A stretch of DNA of 64,000 bases from JAGQUL01 sp038212015. GTDB taxonomy: Bacteria > Actinomycetota > Thermoleophilia > Gaiellales > SKUG01. Position 1 is the stretch's first letter. Every line of letters starts with the position of its first letter. The DNA is taken from the NCBI GenBank assembly GCA_038212015.1, contig JBBQUY010000005.1, positions 1 through 64,000 on the forward strand, read 5' to 3'. This document shows, piece by piece, positions 57,419 through 64,000 of the stretch. Position numbers and translations under genes: made by a program. Under the pieces are notes generated by a model that ran no database searches, was not told where the DNA came from, and saw only the letters and a program-made list of their open reading frames with translations.

Positions 57419-58057
57419 ATGGGGACGACGGTGGACGTCGGCGTTGGAACGGCATTGGCAGTGGGTGGAGCCGGCATCGGCTCCGTCGTCGTGCTCGACA
57501 GCATCATCGACCTGACCGCGCACAACCACAATACGCTTGCGTACAGCCTGGCGATGAAGCCATCGTTTCAGGCCTTCAAGTACCTCGCGATCGGTGGCGC
57601 AGCACTTGCCGGTGCCGGACTGGTCGCGAAGCTGCACCCGGACACGAAGGAACACTCGGGCACGCTCATGAAGATCGGTGCCGGCATCGGTGTCGGGCTG
57701 CTGTCGACGATCGCCTTCCGACTCAGCTGGGGCATGACCGTGGCCCCGGCACAGAAAGGCTGGCTGCCCGGCATGGCCGCGAAGCCGCACCTGCGCCTCG
57801 ATGACCTTGCCGCGAACGCCGTCGATCGCGTCCACATGATGGGACGCGACCCGGTCCTCACGGGCCGCAACTGGAAGCTCTGGAACACCGTATCGAAGGT
57901 ACAGGGCCACGGACCGCTCATGGAGCGCCTGCACGAGTTCGCGCCCGTGCTGCGCTACCCGAACCGGGTCTACCGCACCCAGCTGCAGCCCGGCACTGTC
58001 CTGCTCGACCCGACGATCAAGCGTGCCGCTGCTGCGGTCGTGGCCGCAGTCCGCTAG
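57419..58057 (+). CDS. Membrane protein of unknown function
   Basis: 212 residues from ATG 57419 (the frame opens at GTG 57377). Three hydrophobic segments: VGVGTALAVGGAGIGSVVVL, YLAIGGAALAGAGLVA and MKIGAGIGVGLLSTIAF, each Gly/Ala-rich with GxxxG spacing like the protein at 35720. The C-terminal ~110 residues are basic and soluble (RVHMMGRDPVLTGRNWKLW...). Not recognised. Its stop codon TAG lies on a CTAG palindrome that also gives the stop of the convergent acetyltransferase gene. Confidence 0.7.
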   Translation: MGTTVDVGVGTALAVGGAGIGSVVVLDSIIDLTAHNHNTLAYSLAMKPSFQAFKYLAIGGAALAGAGLVAKLHPDTKEHSGTLMKIGAGIGVGLLSTIAFRLSWGMTVAPAQKGWLPGMAAKPHLRLDDLAANAVDRVHMMGRDPVLTGRNWKLWNTVSKVQGHGPLMERLHEFAPVLRYPNRVYRTQLQPGTVLLDPTIKRAAAAVVAAVR

Positions 58058-59016
58058 ACGTCGAGTGCGAGTGCGAGCGCGATCCGGACCGGATCCTCGG
58101 TCCAGCCGAGCTGATCGTTGATGGCGCAGATCGCGTCGTTTCCGGCGTTGTTCATCGTCTGCAGGCGACGGATCCCGGTCTCCCGCGCATGTTCCACCGC
58201 GCAGCGCTTGGCGAGCTTGGCGAGGCCGCGTCCGCGATGGGCGCGCGCAACCGTCAGGAACTCCACCCACGCGCGGTCGCTGCCCATCGCCAGCCGCTCG
58301 AGTTCGACGAGCGCGAGCACGTGGTCGTCATCGTCGAGCAGCAGCAGGATGAGGTCGCGTCCGAGCACGGGGGAGGAGTCGTGCTCCGACAGCCACCGCT
58401 CGAGTGTCTCGTCGGGGCGCGGAAAGTCGCCCGGGGTGTCCGCAAACCCCTCGCGGTAGACGCTGAATGCCGCCTCGGCCAGTCCGGGGCGAGCAGCGAG
58501 CGTCGCGACCCGGACGTCGTCGGGCATCGCCCCGGGTGTGATACGCGCGATCTCCGGCGCGTCCCCGGTCAGGACGTGGAATCGGCGCCAGCGCTCGTGC
58601 TCGACGAACCCGTGCCGATCGCGGAGCGCAGGAATGTGGGGCCGATCTTCGCTGTCGCCGCAGCGCACCTGTGCGACACCGCCCGCGTGGGCGCGTTCGC
58701 GTGCGAATGCGACCAGGTCACCGAGTACGGGTTCGCCCGGATCGGTCCGCGAGAAGATCGTCAGGTAGCAGCTGCCCGCACCCGCGGCGTCACGCAGGGT
58801 GAATGCCGTCGCCGCCATCGAACCGTCGCGCGACGCGAGGTGCAGCAGTTCACCCGGGTACCGCTGCAGGTCGTCGATCAGGTCGATGCGCGCCTTGGGT
58901 GCGAGCGTCGGGTCGCTCAGACCGCGAATCCACAGGAACCGTTCACACGCCATGCCGTTGCCGGCGATGTCGAGCAGTTCGATCGAGTGCGGCGTGTCGA
59001 TCGTGGCGTCGGTCAC
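58054..59016 (-). CDS. Tandem GNAT N-acetyltransferase
   Basis: 320 residues with two GNAT folds, as in mycothiol synthase-like proteins. The C-terminal domain is complete: WVEFLTVARAHRGRGLAKLAKRCAVEHA (acetyl-CoA loop RGRGLA) and LQTMNNAGNDAICAINDQLGW. The N-terminal domain (~40-170) is degenerate, lacking the RxxGxG loop. Overlaps the M20 peptidase gene by 4 bp (ATGA) and probably cotranscribed. Acceptor unknown; identity with mycothiol synthase is not supported by specific motifs. Confidence 0.85.
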   Translation of the reverse strand: MTDATIDTPHSIELLDIAGNGMACERFLWIRGLSDPTLAPKARIDLIDDLQRYPGELLHLASRDGSMAATAFTLRDAAGAGSCYLTIFSRTDPGEPVLGDLVAFARERAHAGGVAQVRCGDSEDRPHIPALRDRHGFVEHERWRRFHVLTGDAPEIARITPGAMPDDVRVATLAARPGLAEAAFSVYREGFADTPGDFPRPDETLERWLSEHDSSPVLGRDLILLLLDDDDHVLALVELERLAMGSDRAWVEFLTVARAHRGRGLAKLAKRCAVEHARETGIRRLQTMNNAGNDAICAINDQLGWTEDPVRIALALALDV

Positions 59017-60452
59017 GACGCCGTGTCGGCGTAGGCATGCCAGAACGCGATGCTCGTTTCGATGCCCAGGTGCAGCTGCTTGACCGAGAACTTCTCGTTC
59101 GGCGAGTGCAGGCGATCGTCCGGCAGGCCGAAGCCCATCAGCACCGTCGGTGCGCCGAGCACGGATGCGAACGTCGCGACGACCGGGATCGAGCCACCCT
59201 CGCGCGTGAACACCGGGCGCTGGCCGAAGGTCGCCTCAAGTGCGGTCGTTGCCGCGCGCATCGCGGGGTTGGACGTGTCCACGAGCACCGGCATGCCGCC
59301 GTGCAGCGACTCGACGGTGACGGATTCCACACCCGGCATGTCGGCAGCCAGGTCCTTGAGGTACGTCTCCAGCAGCTCGCCGATGCGGCGCCAGTCCTGG
59401 TCGGCGACGAGGCGCATCGACACCTTCGCGTGCGCGGTGGCCGGCAGCACGGTCTTCGCCCCCGGCTCGATATAGCCACCCCAGATGCCGTTGAGCTCGA
59501 ACGTCGGTCGGGCGCCGACCTGCTCGTACACGGTCCAGCCGGCTTCACCCCACGTGGCGCTGACGCCGGCTTCCTGGCGAAACGCATCGTCGTCGAATCC
59601 GACGCGCGTCAGTTCCTCGCGCTCGTCGGCGGTGGGTTCAACGACGCCGTCGTAGAAGCCCGGGATCAGGATGCGCCCGTCGCGGTCCTTGCACGCAGCA
59701 AGCAAGTGGGCGAGCGCCTCGATCGGGTTGCGTATCGCGCCACCATAGGCCCCCGAGTGCAGGTCGACCGCCGGTCCCTGCACCGTGATCTCGCAATACG
59801 ACATGCCGCGCAGGCTCGACACGATCGACGGCTGCGTGGCCGACAGCATGTGCGTGTCGGACACGAGCACCGTGTCGCACGCCAGGCGCTCGCGTTCACG
59901 TGCGACGAACGCGTCCAGGTGCTCGGACCCGGATTCTTCCTCGCCCTCGAAGATCACTTTCACGTTGACCGGCAGCGTGCCGCCGTCGGCAAGCATCGCG
60001 CGCAGTGCTGCGACGTGGATCCAGAGCTGACCCTTGTCGTCGGCGGCGCCGCGGGCGAAGATCGCGCCGTCGCGGATCGTGGGCTCGAACGGCGGCGTGT
60101 GCCACAGCTCGAGCGGCTCCGGCGGCTGGACGTCGTAGTGGCCGTAGAGCAGCACGGTCGGGGCGCCCTCGGGTGCATGCAGCCACTCGGCATAGACGGC
60201 GGGCAGGCCGCCTGTCTCCAGCACTTCGGCGCGTTCGAGGCCGGCGTCGGCGAGTTCGTCGCGCAGGAACGCGGCGGCGGCTCGACAGTCATCGGCATGC
60301 TCGACCTTGGTCGACACGCTCGGGATGCGCAGCAGGTCGAGCAGTCGCTCGAGGGTACGGTCATGCTCGGCGCGCGCGCGGGCGACTGCGTCAGTCGTGC
60401 GCGGATCGTCGGCTGGCGAAAAGGGCGTGGTGGTCGCGACGTCGGATTCCAT
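59013..60452 (-). CDS. M20 family metallopeptidase (dipeptidase)
   Basis: Dizinc exopeptidase of the CNDP/DUG1 type, 479 residues. Metal and catalytic residues are visible: LLYGHYDVQPP, RGAADDKGQLWIHVAAL, IFEGEEESGSEHL, TVLVSDTHML and FTREGGSIPVV. The C-terminal LHSPNEKFSV supplies the last His. It follows a TAGGTT box by six bases (ATG 60452), so it starts a two-gene unit with the GNAT gene. The plus strand opposite is open for a long stretch but is not a gene. Confidence 0.95.
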   Translation of the reverse strand: MESDVATTTPFSPADDPRTTDAVARARAEHDRTLERLLDLLRIPSVSTKVEHADDCRAAAAFLRDELADAGLERAEVLETGGLPAVYAEWLHAPEGAPTVLLYGHYDVQPPEPLELWHTPPFEPTIRDGAIFARGAADDKGQLWIHVAALRAMLADGGTLPVNVKVIFEGEEESGSEHLDAFVARERERLACDTVLVSDTHMLSATQPSIVSSLRGMSYCEITVQGPAVDLHSGAYGGAIRNPIEALAHLLAACKDRDGRILIPGFYDGVVEPTADEREELTRVGFDDDAFRQEAGVSATWGEAGWTVYEQVGARPTFELNGIWGGYIEPGAKTVLPATAHAKVSMRLVADQDWRRIGELLETYLKDLAADMPGVESVTVESLHGGMPVLVDTSNPAMRAATTALEATFGQRPVFTREGGSIPVVATFASVLGAPTVLMGFGLPDDRLHSPNEKFSVKQLHLGIETSIAFWHAYADTAS

Positions 60453-60509
60453 GCCCGTAACCTACAACGCGCCTTCAGCCGCCGCGCACCGGGGCCGATA
60501 GCGAGGGAG

Positions 60510-61811
60510 ATGGCACAGCAGCCACAATCCGGCGTCGACGCGCTTCCCGCCAGCGAGCCAGCCCTTGAGGTTGTCCCCGCGCGCCCGCACACGTCCGCGT
60601 GGGCACAGCCGCGCGGCTCTGACGACGCGTACGTCGACATTGGCCGTCGGGAGCTGCCGGCGCTCACGTCGCTGCGCTTCTTCGCGGCGATGTACGTCGT
60701 CGTGCACCACCTCATCAACATCGGACTGCTTCATGCCCAGGGTGCAGACGCCGATCGGGCCGCAACGTGGTATCTCGCGTGGGGGACGCAGGGGCATGTC
60801 GGCGTGACGTTCTTCTTCGTCCTGAGCGGCTTCATCCTCGCGTGGTGCTACCACCGCTCGTTCGGGACCGCCACGGGTGAGGCCCGAACCCGCACCACGC
60901 GCCGATTCTGGCGTGCTCGCTTTGCTCGCGTCTGGCCGCTGCACGCCGCGATGTTCCTGGCGTTCGTGCCGCTCGCCGTGCTCGAAGCGGGAACGTCGCT
61001 CAGCGCGCTCGCCACGACCGCGTGGCAGGGCCTGCTCAACTTGCTGCTGCTGCATGCGTGGTGGCCGTTTGGCGGCCCGGACGGCCTTGCCGACACCTTC
61101 AATGCACCCAGCTGGACGCTCTCGGTCGAAGCGCTGTTCTACCTGCTGTTTCCGGCGATCGCGGCGCTGCTCGTGCATCGCCTGCGCTGGGGCGTCGCCC
61201 AGCTCGCGCTGCTCGCCGCTGGCTCATGGGTCGTGCTCGGCATCGTCGGCATGCTGTTGGCGGATGTCGATCGTGGCGAGTGGATCATGCGCGTGCTGCC
61301 TGCCACGCGCCTGGTGGACTTCGTCGTCGGCGTCGCGCTTGGCCTCGCCGTCGTGCAGCGGCTGCAGCGCGCGCACCTGCACGCACGCCCGGCGCCGATT
61401 CGAGCCACCACGGGCTGGACGCTGCTCGAAGCGGCGACGCTCGGCGCGGCGTGCGCTTCGCCGCTCATCTGGGCGCTCGCAGCGTCGGACGTGCTGCCAG
61501 GCACGCTCGGCACGAGCTGGTTCCACCTGCCCGCGATCGTCGCCGCGATCCTCGTCGTGTCGCTCGAGCGCGGCGCGATCTCTCGACGGCTGCTCGCGTG
61601 GCGCCCGCTCGTGTGGCTCGGAGAAGTGAGCTACGCGCTCTACCTGATCCATCTGTTCCTGGTGCTCGCCGCCTACCGAGCGGGTGTCTACGACCTCGTC
61701 GGGCCGTGGGCCGCCTCGGCGCTGCTGGTCATCGCATCGATCGCGATCTCCGGCGTCGTGCACGAGCGCTTCGAGAAGCCCATGCGCGCGCGCCTCGTCA
61801 CTCGCTCCTAG
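60510..61811 (+). CDS. Acyltransferase 3 family membrane protein
   Basis: 433 residues, about ten helices. OafA/acyltransferase-3 signature: LPALTSLRFFAAMYVVVHHL (catalytic RFxxAxxVxxxH), GHVGVTFFFVLSGFILAWCY, RRFWRARFARVWPLH, and APSWTLSVEALFYLLFP. Transfers an O-acyl group to a surface glycan or lipid. A ~55-residue cytosolic leader precedes the first helix. ATG 60510 with GAGGGAG before it; the frame is open upstream to 58803 only as an antisense artefact. The stop codon lies within a repeated motif (see 61849-62054). Confidence 0.9.
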   Translation: MAQQPQSGVDALPASEPALEVVPARPHTSAWAQPRGSDDAYVDIGRRELPALTSLRFFAAMYVVVHHLINIGLLHAQGADADRAATWYLAWGTQGHVGVTFFFVLSGFILAWCYHRSFGTATGEARTRTTRRFWRARFARVWPLHAAMFLAFVPLAVLEAGTSLSALATTAWQGLLNLLLLHAWWPFGGPDGLADTFNAPSWTLSVEALFYLLFPAIAALLVHRLRWGVAQLALLAAGSWVVLGIVGMLLADVDRGEWIMRVLPATRLVDFVVGVALGLAVVQRLQRAHLHARPAPIRATTGWTLLEAATLGAACASPLIWALAASDVLPGTLGTSWFHLPAIVAAILVVSLERGAISRRLLAWRPLVWLGEVSYALYLIHLFLVLAAYRAGVYDLVGPWAASALLVIASIAISGVVHERFEKPMRARLVTRS

Positions 61812-61848
61812 CGCGATCGGTGGCGTGGACCTGCACCTCGGCAGCGCC

Positions 61849-61891
61849 GAGCGTGCGGAGCGTCGAGTATTGACCGACGCTGAGCACGCTC
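61849..61891. repeat. Hairpin repeat unit 1
   Basis: 43-nt stem-loop: GAGCGTGC/GCACGCTC outer stem and AGCGTCG/CGACGCT inner stem. It has the same layout and length as the unit at 61910-61952, in the 232-bp gap between two convergent genes. Confidence 0.75.
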
Positions 61892-61909
61892 AGGCACGCA
61901 GGGGTGGTC

Positions 61910-61952
61910 GAGCGTGCAGAGCGTCGACCTGAGACCGACGCTGAGCAAGCTC
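61910..61952. repeat. Hairpin repeat unit 2
   Basis: 43-nt stem-loop related to unit 1: same inner AGCGTCG/CGACGCT stem and a near-identical outer stem, with a different loop. Both units may act as bidirectional terminators. Confidence 0.75.
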
Positions 61953-61977
61953 GATGGCACTCGCTCCTAGCGATCGT
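61943..61977. repeat. 35-bp direct repeat, copy 1
   Basis: Exact match to 62020-62054. It begins GAGCAAGCTC and contains CACTCGCTCCTAGCG, which also occurs at 61799-61813 over the acyltransferase stop codon. Confidence 0.85.
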
Positions 61978-62019
61978 TGCTCGCGTGGCTCGCGCGATCG
62001 CGTCGTCACTCGGCCATCC

Positions 62020-62054
62020 GAGCAAGCTCGATGGCACTCGCTCCTAGCGATCGT
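62020..62054. repeat. 35-bp direct repeat, copy 2
   Basis: Exact copy of 61943-61977. Its CTAG supplies the stop codon (TAG) of the minus-strand zinc-finger gene ending at 62044. Confidence 0.85.
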
Positions 62055-62622
62055 CCCGGCGGGCCCACCAGTATGAGAGGCGGCTGTGGAACCAGCCGAC
62101 CGGTCCCCAGTGGATCGAAGCGACGTCGTCGGCCATCTTCCGCTCGTACGCCTGTTCGATGCCCTCGATGCGACCGTCCTGTCCGCCCCAGACCTCGCGG
62201 TCGGCTTCGAGGTGCTTCTCGTGTGCCTCGTACCACGCCTCGATGCGGTGCAGCTCGCCGTCGTCGAGCCACACGCCATGTTCGGCGCACACGTCGGTCG
62301 TCACGCCACTTTCGTACGCGAAGACCTGCTTGGCCATCGGCACGCCGCAGGTCGGACAGGTGTGGATGTCCTCAGCTGCCTCGAGCTGGTCGCTCGACGC
62401 CGTGCCCTGGGACTCGACCGCAGCCTGCTCCTCGCCGATCGGTCGGTCGTCCGTGCGATCCCGGACCGCAGCACGGAGCGCGTCGGCGTGCAGGAACAGG
62501 CCGTGCCCCCGCTCGCACGCGAGCACCTCGATCGATTCGTGGGCGCGCAGCACCAGCGGCTCATGGCAGTGGACGCAGCCGGTGGTGGCTGCAGTGGCGG
62601 TGGCGTTCGCGGCATCGGTCAT
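62044..62622 (-). CDS. TFIIB-type zinc-finger protein
   Basis: 192 residues. An N-terminal knuckle CVHCHEPL pairs with a later CERGHGLFL, and a second, complete zf-TFIIB domain reads CPTCGVPMAKQVF...CAEHGVWLDDGELHRI. The C-terminal 40 residues are charged with Trp/Tyr (HSRLSYWWARRDD). Members of this family are widespread with no firmly known role. TAGGCG lies six bases before the ATG at 62622. Its stop codon is inside a 35-bp repeat. Confidence 0.85.
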   Translation of the reverse strand: MTDAANATATAATTGCVHCHEPLVLRAHESIEVLACERGHGLFLHADALRAAVRDRTDDRPIGEEQAAVESQGTASSDQLEAAEDIHTCPTCGVPMAKQVFAYESGVTTDVCAEHGVWLDDGELHRIEAWYEAHEKHLEADREVWGGQDGRIEGIEQAYERKMADDVASIHWGPVGWFHSRLSYWWARRDDR

Positions 62623-62651
62623 GCGCCGCGCCTACCCGGGCACGACGCGGC

Positions 62652-63437
62652 TCACGCACGCGGTCCTCGTCGTTCGACGATGCAGCGCACGAGCGCTTCC
62701 GCGTGTCGCGACCAGATCGCCGGCATCGGCGCGAGCTCGAACTCGTACGTCACGGCCGTCGACCCGGCCGCTTCGCACCACGACGCCGAGTCGCCCGGGG
62801 TGGGCCCATCGAGCTTGCGTACGATCGGCATCGATGCCGGCTCAGCCAGGTGTTCGGCAAAGGGCAGCGCACGTTCACTCATCGCGATGATGCAGTCGAG
62901 CGGCGTGTGCAGGTCGATCACGAGCTCCGGCTCGACTCCATTCACGAGCGACATGATCGCCTGCGTCTCGGGCTCCGAACCAGGCTGCGTGCCAGGCGAC
63001 GACAGCTGAGTGCGGCGCTCGCTCGTGCGAACGGTGGACGTCGACCAGAACGTCGGAGACGGCGCCTCCGACCAGGTCTCGCCGGGAAAGTTCCGATTGA
63101 GGTCCACGCCACGCGCGTTCTGCCGCGTGCCCGCCAGCACGCCATCGGGGTTGAGCACCGGCACCACCACCGTGCATGCGTCGTCGGCATGCACGACCCG
63201 CATCAGGTGCTGCGCGGCCTGCAGCGTCACCGACTCCTCGCCATGGATCGCCGCCCAGAGCACGCGCGTCGGGCGGCTCGTCGTCGGCCACCATGCGTGG
63301 ATTGCAGTGCCGTTCACCGACTCGCCGATCTGCTCGGGGCGCCAGCCGTTGCGTCGGGCGAGGTCGGCGACGTGGATCGACGGCAGCCCGGAGGGGGTCC
63401 GCGAGCCGGGCGCGGCGGCGTGTTCGGCGGCATGCAT
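62652..63437 (-). CDS. M14 family zinc carboxypeptidase (MpaA-like)
   Basis: 261 residues. Zinc ligands: HGEE in LWAAIHGEESV and His in LVIDLHTPLDC; substrate-binding NARGVDLNRNFPG; catalytic Glu in AVTYEFELAP. The size and motif order resemble MpaA, which releases meso-diaminopimelate from murein tripeptide, though specificity cannot be proved. No signal peptide. TAGGCT lies seven bases before ATG 63437, another leaderless arrangement. Confidence 0.88.
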   Translation of the reverse strand: MHAAEHAAAPGSRTPSGLPSIHVADLARRNGWRPEQIGESVNGTAIHAWWPTTSRPTRVLWAAIHGEESVTLQAAQHLMRVVHADDACTVVVPVLNPDGVLAGTRQNARGVDLNRNFPGETWSEAPSPTFWSTSTVRTSERRTQLSSPGTQPGSEPETQAIMSLVNGVEPELVIDLHTPLDCIIAMSERALPFAEHLAEPASMPIVRKLDGPTPGDSASWCEAAGSTAVTYEFELAPMPAIWSRHAEALVRCIVERRGPRA

Positions 63438-63467
63438 GTCGCACAGCCTACGTCGAAGCTCGGCGCC

Positions 63468-63887
63468 TTACTCCTCGATGCGGCGAATCCGGCGCACGTA
63501 GCTCGTGCGGCCCGATTCCTCTTCTCGCTCGGAGTGCTCGCTGCGCATGGACTGCTCCATCTGGCGGAAGGAGCTGCTCAGGCGTGACCGGCAGTACCGG
63601 CATCGATCGCCGATACCGTTGCAGGTGCACGATTCCATGCCCGAGGTGATCTCGATGAGGCGGCCGCCGTCGCAGAAACTCCGCACGTCCGCCGTGGGCA
63701 CGCCGGTCTCGCGCGCGATCTCGCCCATCGGAGCGCCGTCATTCTCGAGCAGGTACTCGCGCACGAGGGCGAACCGATTCTGCTCGACGAGCGAGCACTG
63801 CGTGCAGAGCCGCATGGTCACCCGCGGAAAGAGTTTTCCGCAGGCGTTGCACGTGTCGATCGACGGCTTGGGCGCGGGCAGAGCCAT
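63468..63887 (-). CDS. YvyF-like flagellar-operon regulator
   Basis: 139 residues. N-terminal zinc ribbon with CNACGKLF and CTQC, then a MerR-like helix-turn-helix (REYLLENDGAPMGEIARETGVPTADVRSFCDGGRLIEI), the pattern of YvyF (TIGR03826), a protein encoded with flgM in flagellar operons. A second Cys cluster (CTCNGIGDRCRYC) and a charged tail follow. ATG 63887 is chosen because a sigma-28-like promoter (63898-63926) would start transcription near 63891, downstream of the other in-frame ATG at 63896. A flagellar gene cluster probably continues to the left of this gene's strand, i.e. elsewhere in the genome; no flagellar structural gene is in the window. Confidence 0.82.
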   Translation of the reverse strand: MALPAPKPSIDTCNACGKLFPRVTMRLCTQCSLVEQNRFALVREYLLENDGAPMGEIARETGVPTADVRSFCDGGRLIEITSGMESCTCNGIGDRCRYCRSRLSSSFRQMEQSMRSEHSEREEESGRTSYVRRIRRIEE

Positions 63888-63897
63888 GTGACTCATC

Positions 63898-63926
63898 GCA
63901 TCGGCAGTCCCCCCGAAGGGCTTGAG
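63898..63926 (-). promoter_or_regulatory. Candidate sigma-28 (FliA/WhiG-type) promoter of the YvyF-like gene
   Basis: On the minus strand: CTCAA(G), 16 bases, GCCGATGC, resembling the TAAA-N15/16-GCCGATAA consensus. It ends 11 bases before the ATG at 63887. The association with a flagellar-family gene supports it. Confidence 0.55.
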
Positions 63927-64000
63927 CCCTGCATCAACGACCATTCGAACGTCGAAACGGCGTTTGCTGGAACTCCTGCAGGACACCCATCCTGTGACCA

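Noticed and set aside
58803..60509. Upstream extension of the acyltransferase frame (569 codons)
   Set aside because: Antisense to the M20 peptidase and GNAT genes; the family N-terminus and a purine-rich site lie at 60510.

Overview
The window is a high-GC (roughly two thirds G+C), densely coded, chromosomal stretch of an actinobacterium. The gene set (S1 with an acidic tail, a K+-independent H+-pumping pyrophosphatase, a TsaB-RimI fusion, Flp pilin, a lysyl-oxidase-domain protein, a possible sigma-28 promoter before a YvyF-like gene) suggests a motile member of class Thermoleophilia (Solirubrobacterales/Patulibacter-like). That placement is inference. I see no tRNA, rRNA, CRISPR array, insertion sequence or prophage. 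Many genes start 6-7 bases after a TANNNT box, so leaderless transcripts appear to be common.

Layout. 1-9.8 kb is housekeeping and DNA repair: rpsA (cut by the left edge), coaE, an M4 metalloprotease, uvrB, a PH-domain membrane protein and uvrA behind a perfect SOS box. 9.8-15.8 kb holds a Flp pilin, a divergent panC paralogue with a DUF2520 partner, then FmdB, a family-4 uracil-DNA glycosylase and the t6A genes tsaE, tsaB-rimI and tsaD. 15.8-24.5 kb is envelope-related: subtilase, single Clp-N protein, glutaredoxin-like protein, glycosyltransferase, an ECF sigma/anti-sigma pair and a lysyl-oxidase protein. 24.6-28.3 kb is a three-gene peptide ABC importer without its ATPases. 28.5-35.5 kb has a membrane protein, a GCS2-type ligase, a histidine kinase lacking its phospho-acceptor histidine, and hppA.

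35.7-40.6 kb and 52.9-58.1 kb contain unusual proteins without signal peptides: a glycine-zipper protein, a two-HKD phospholipase D, a 746-residue repeat protein, an HExxH protein with GWKRP repeats and a membrane protein. 41-45.1 kb is a complete ECF vitamin importer: a DUF4430 lipoprotein, one protein fusing EcfT with both ATPases, and an S component. vapBC and a secreted Ig-like protein follow, then pcrA, a lipase, a PAP2 enzyme, aldehyde dehydrogenase, M32, M20 and M14 peptidases, a tandem GNAT, an acyltransferase and, at the right edge, a YvyF-like flagellar regulator.

The most novel-looking item is a pair of unannotated ~245-nt RNAs, at 6480-6723 (minus) and 19134-19385 (plus). They share a 51-nt 5' block (45 identical), the same promoter-to-block distance, a conserved hairpin and a series of further hairpins whose loops end in GUCCC, including both terminator loops. 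Other unexplained structure includes three copies of an extragenic palindrome, tandem hairpin repeats that supply the stop codons of two convergent genes, and a perfect 15-bp stem inside the t6A cluster.
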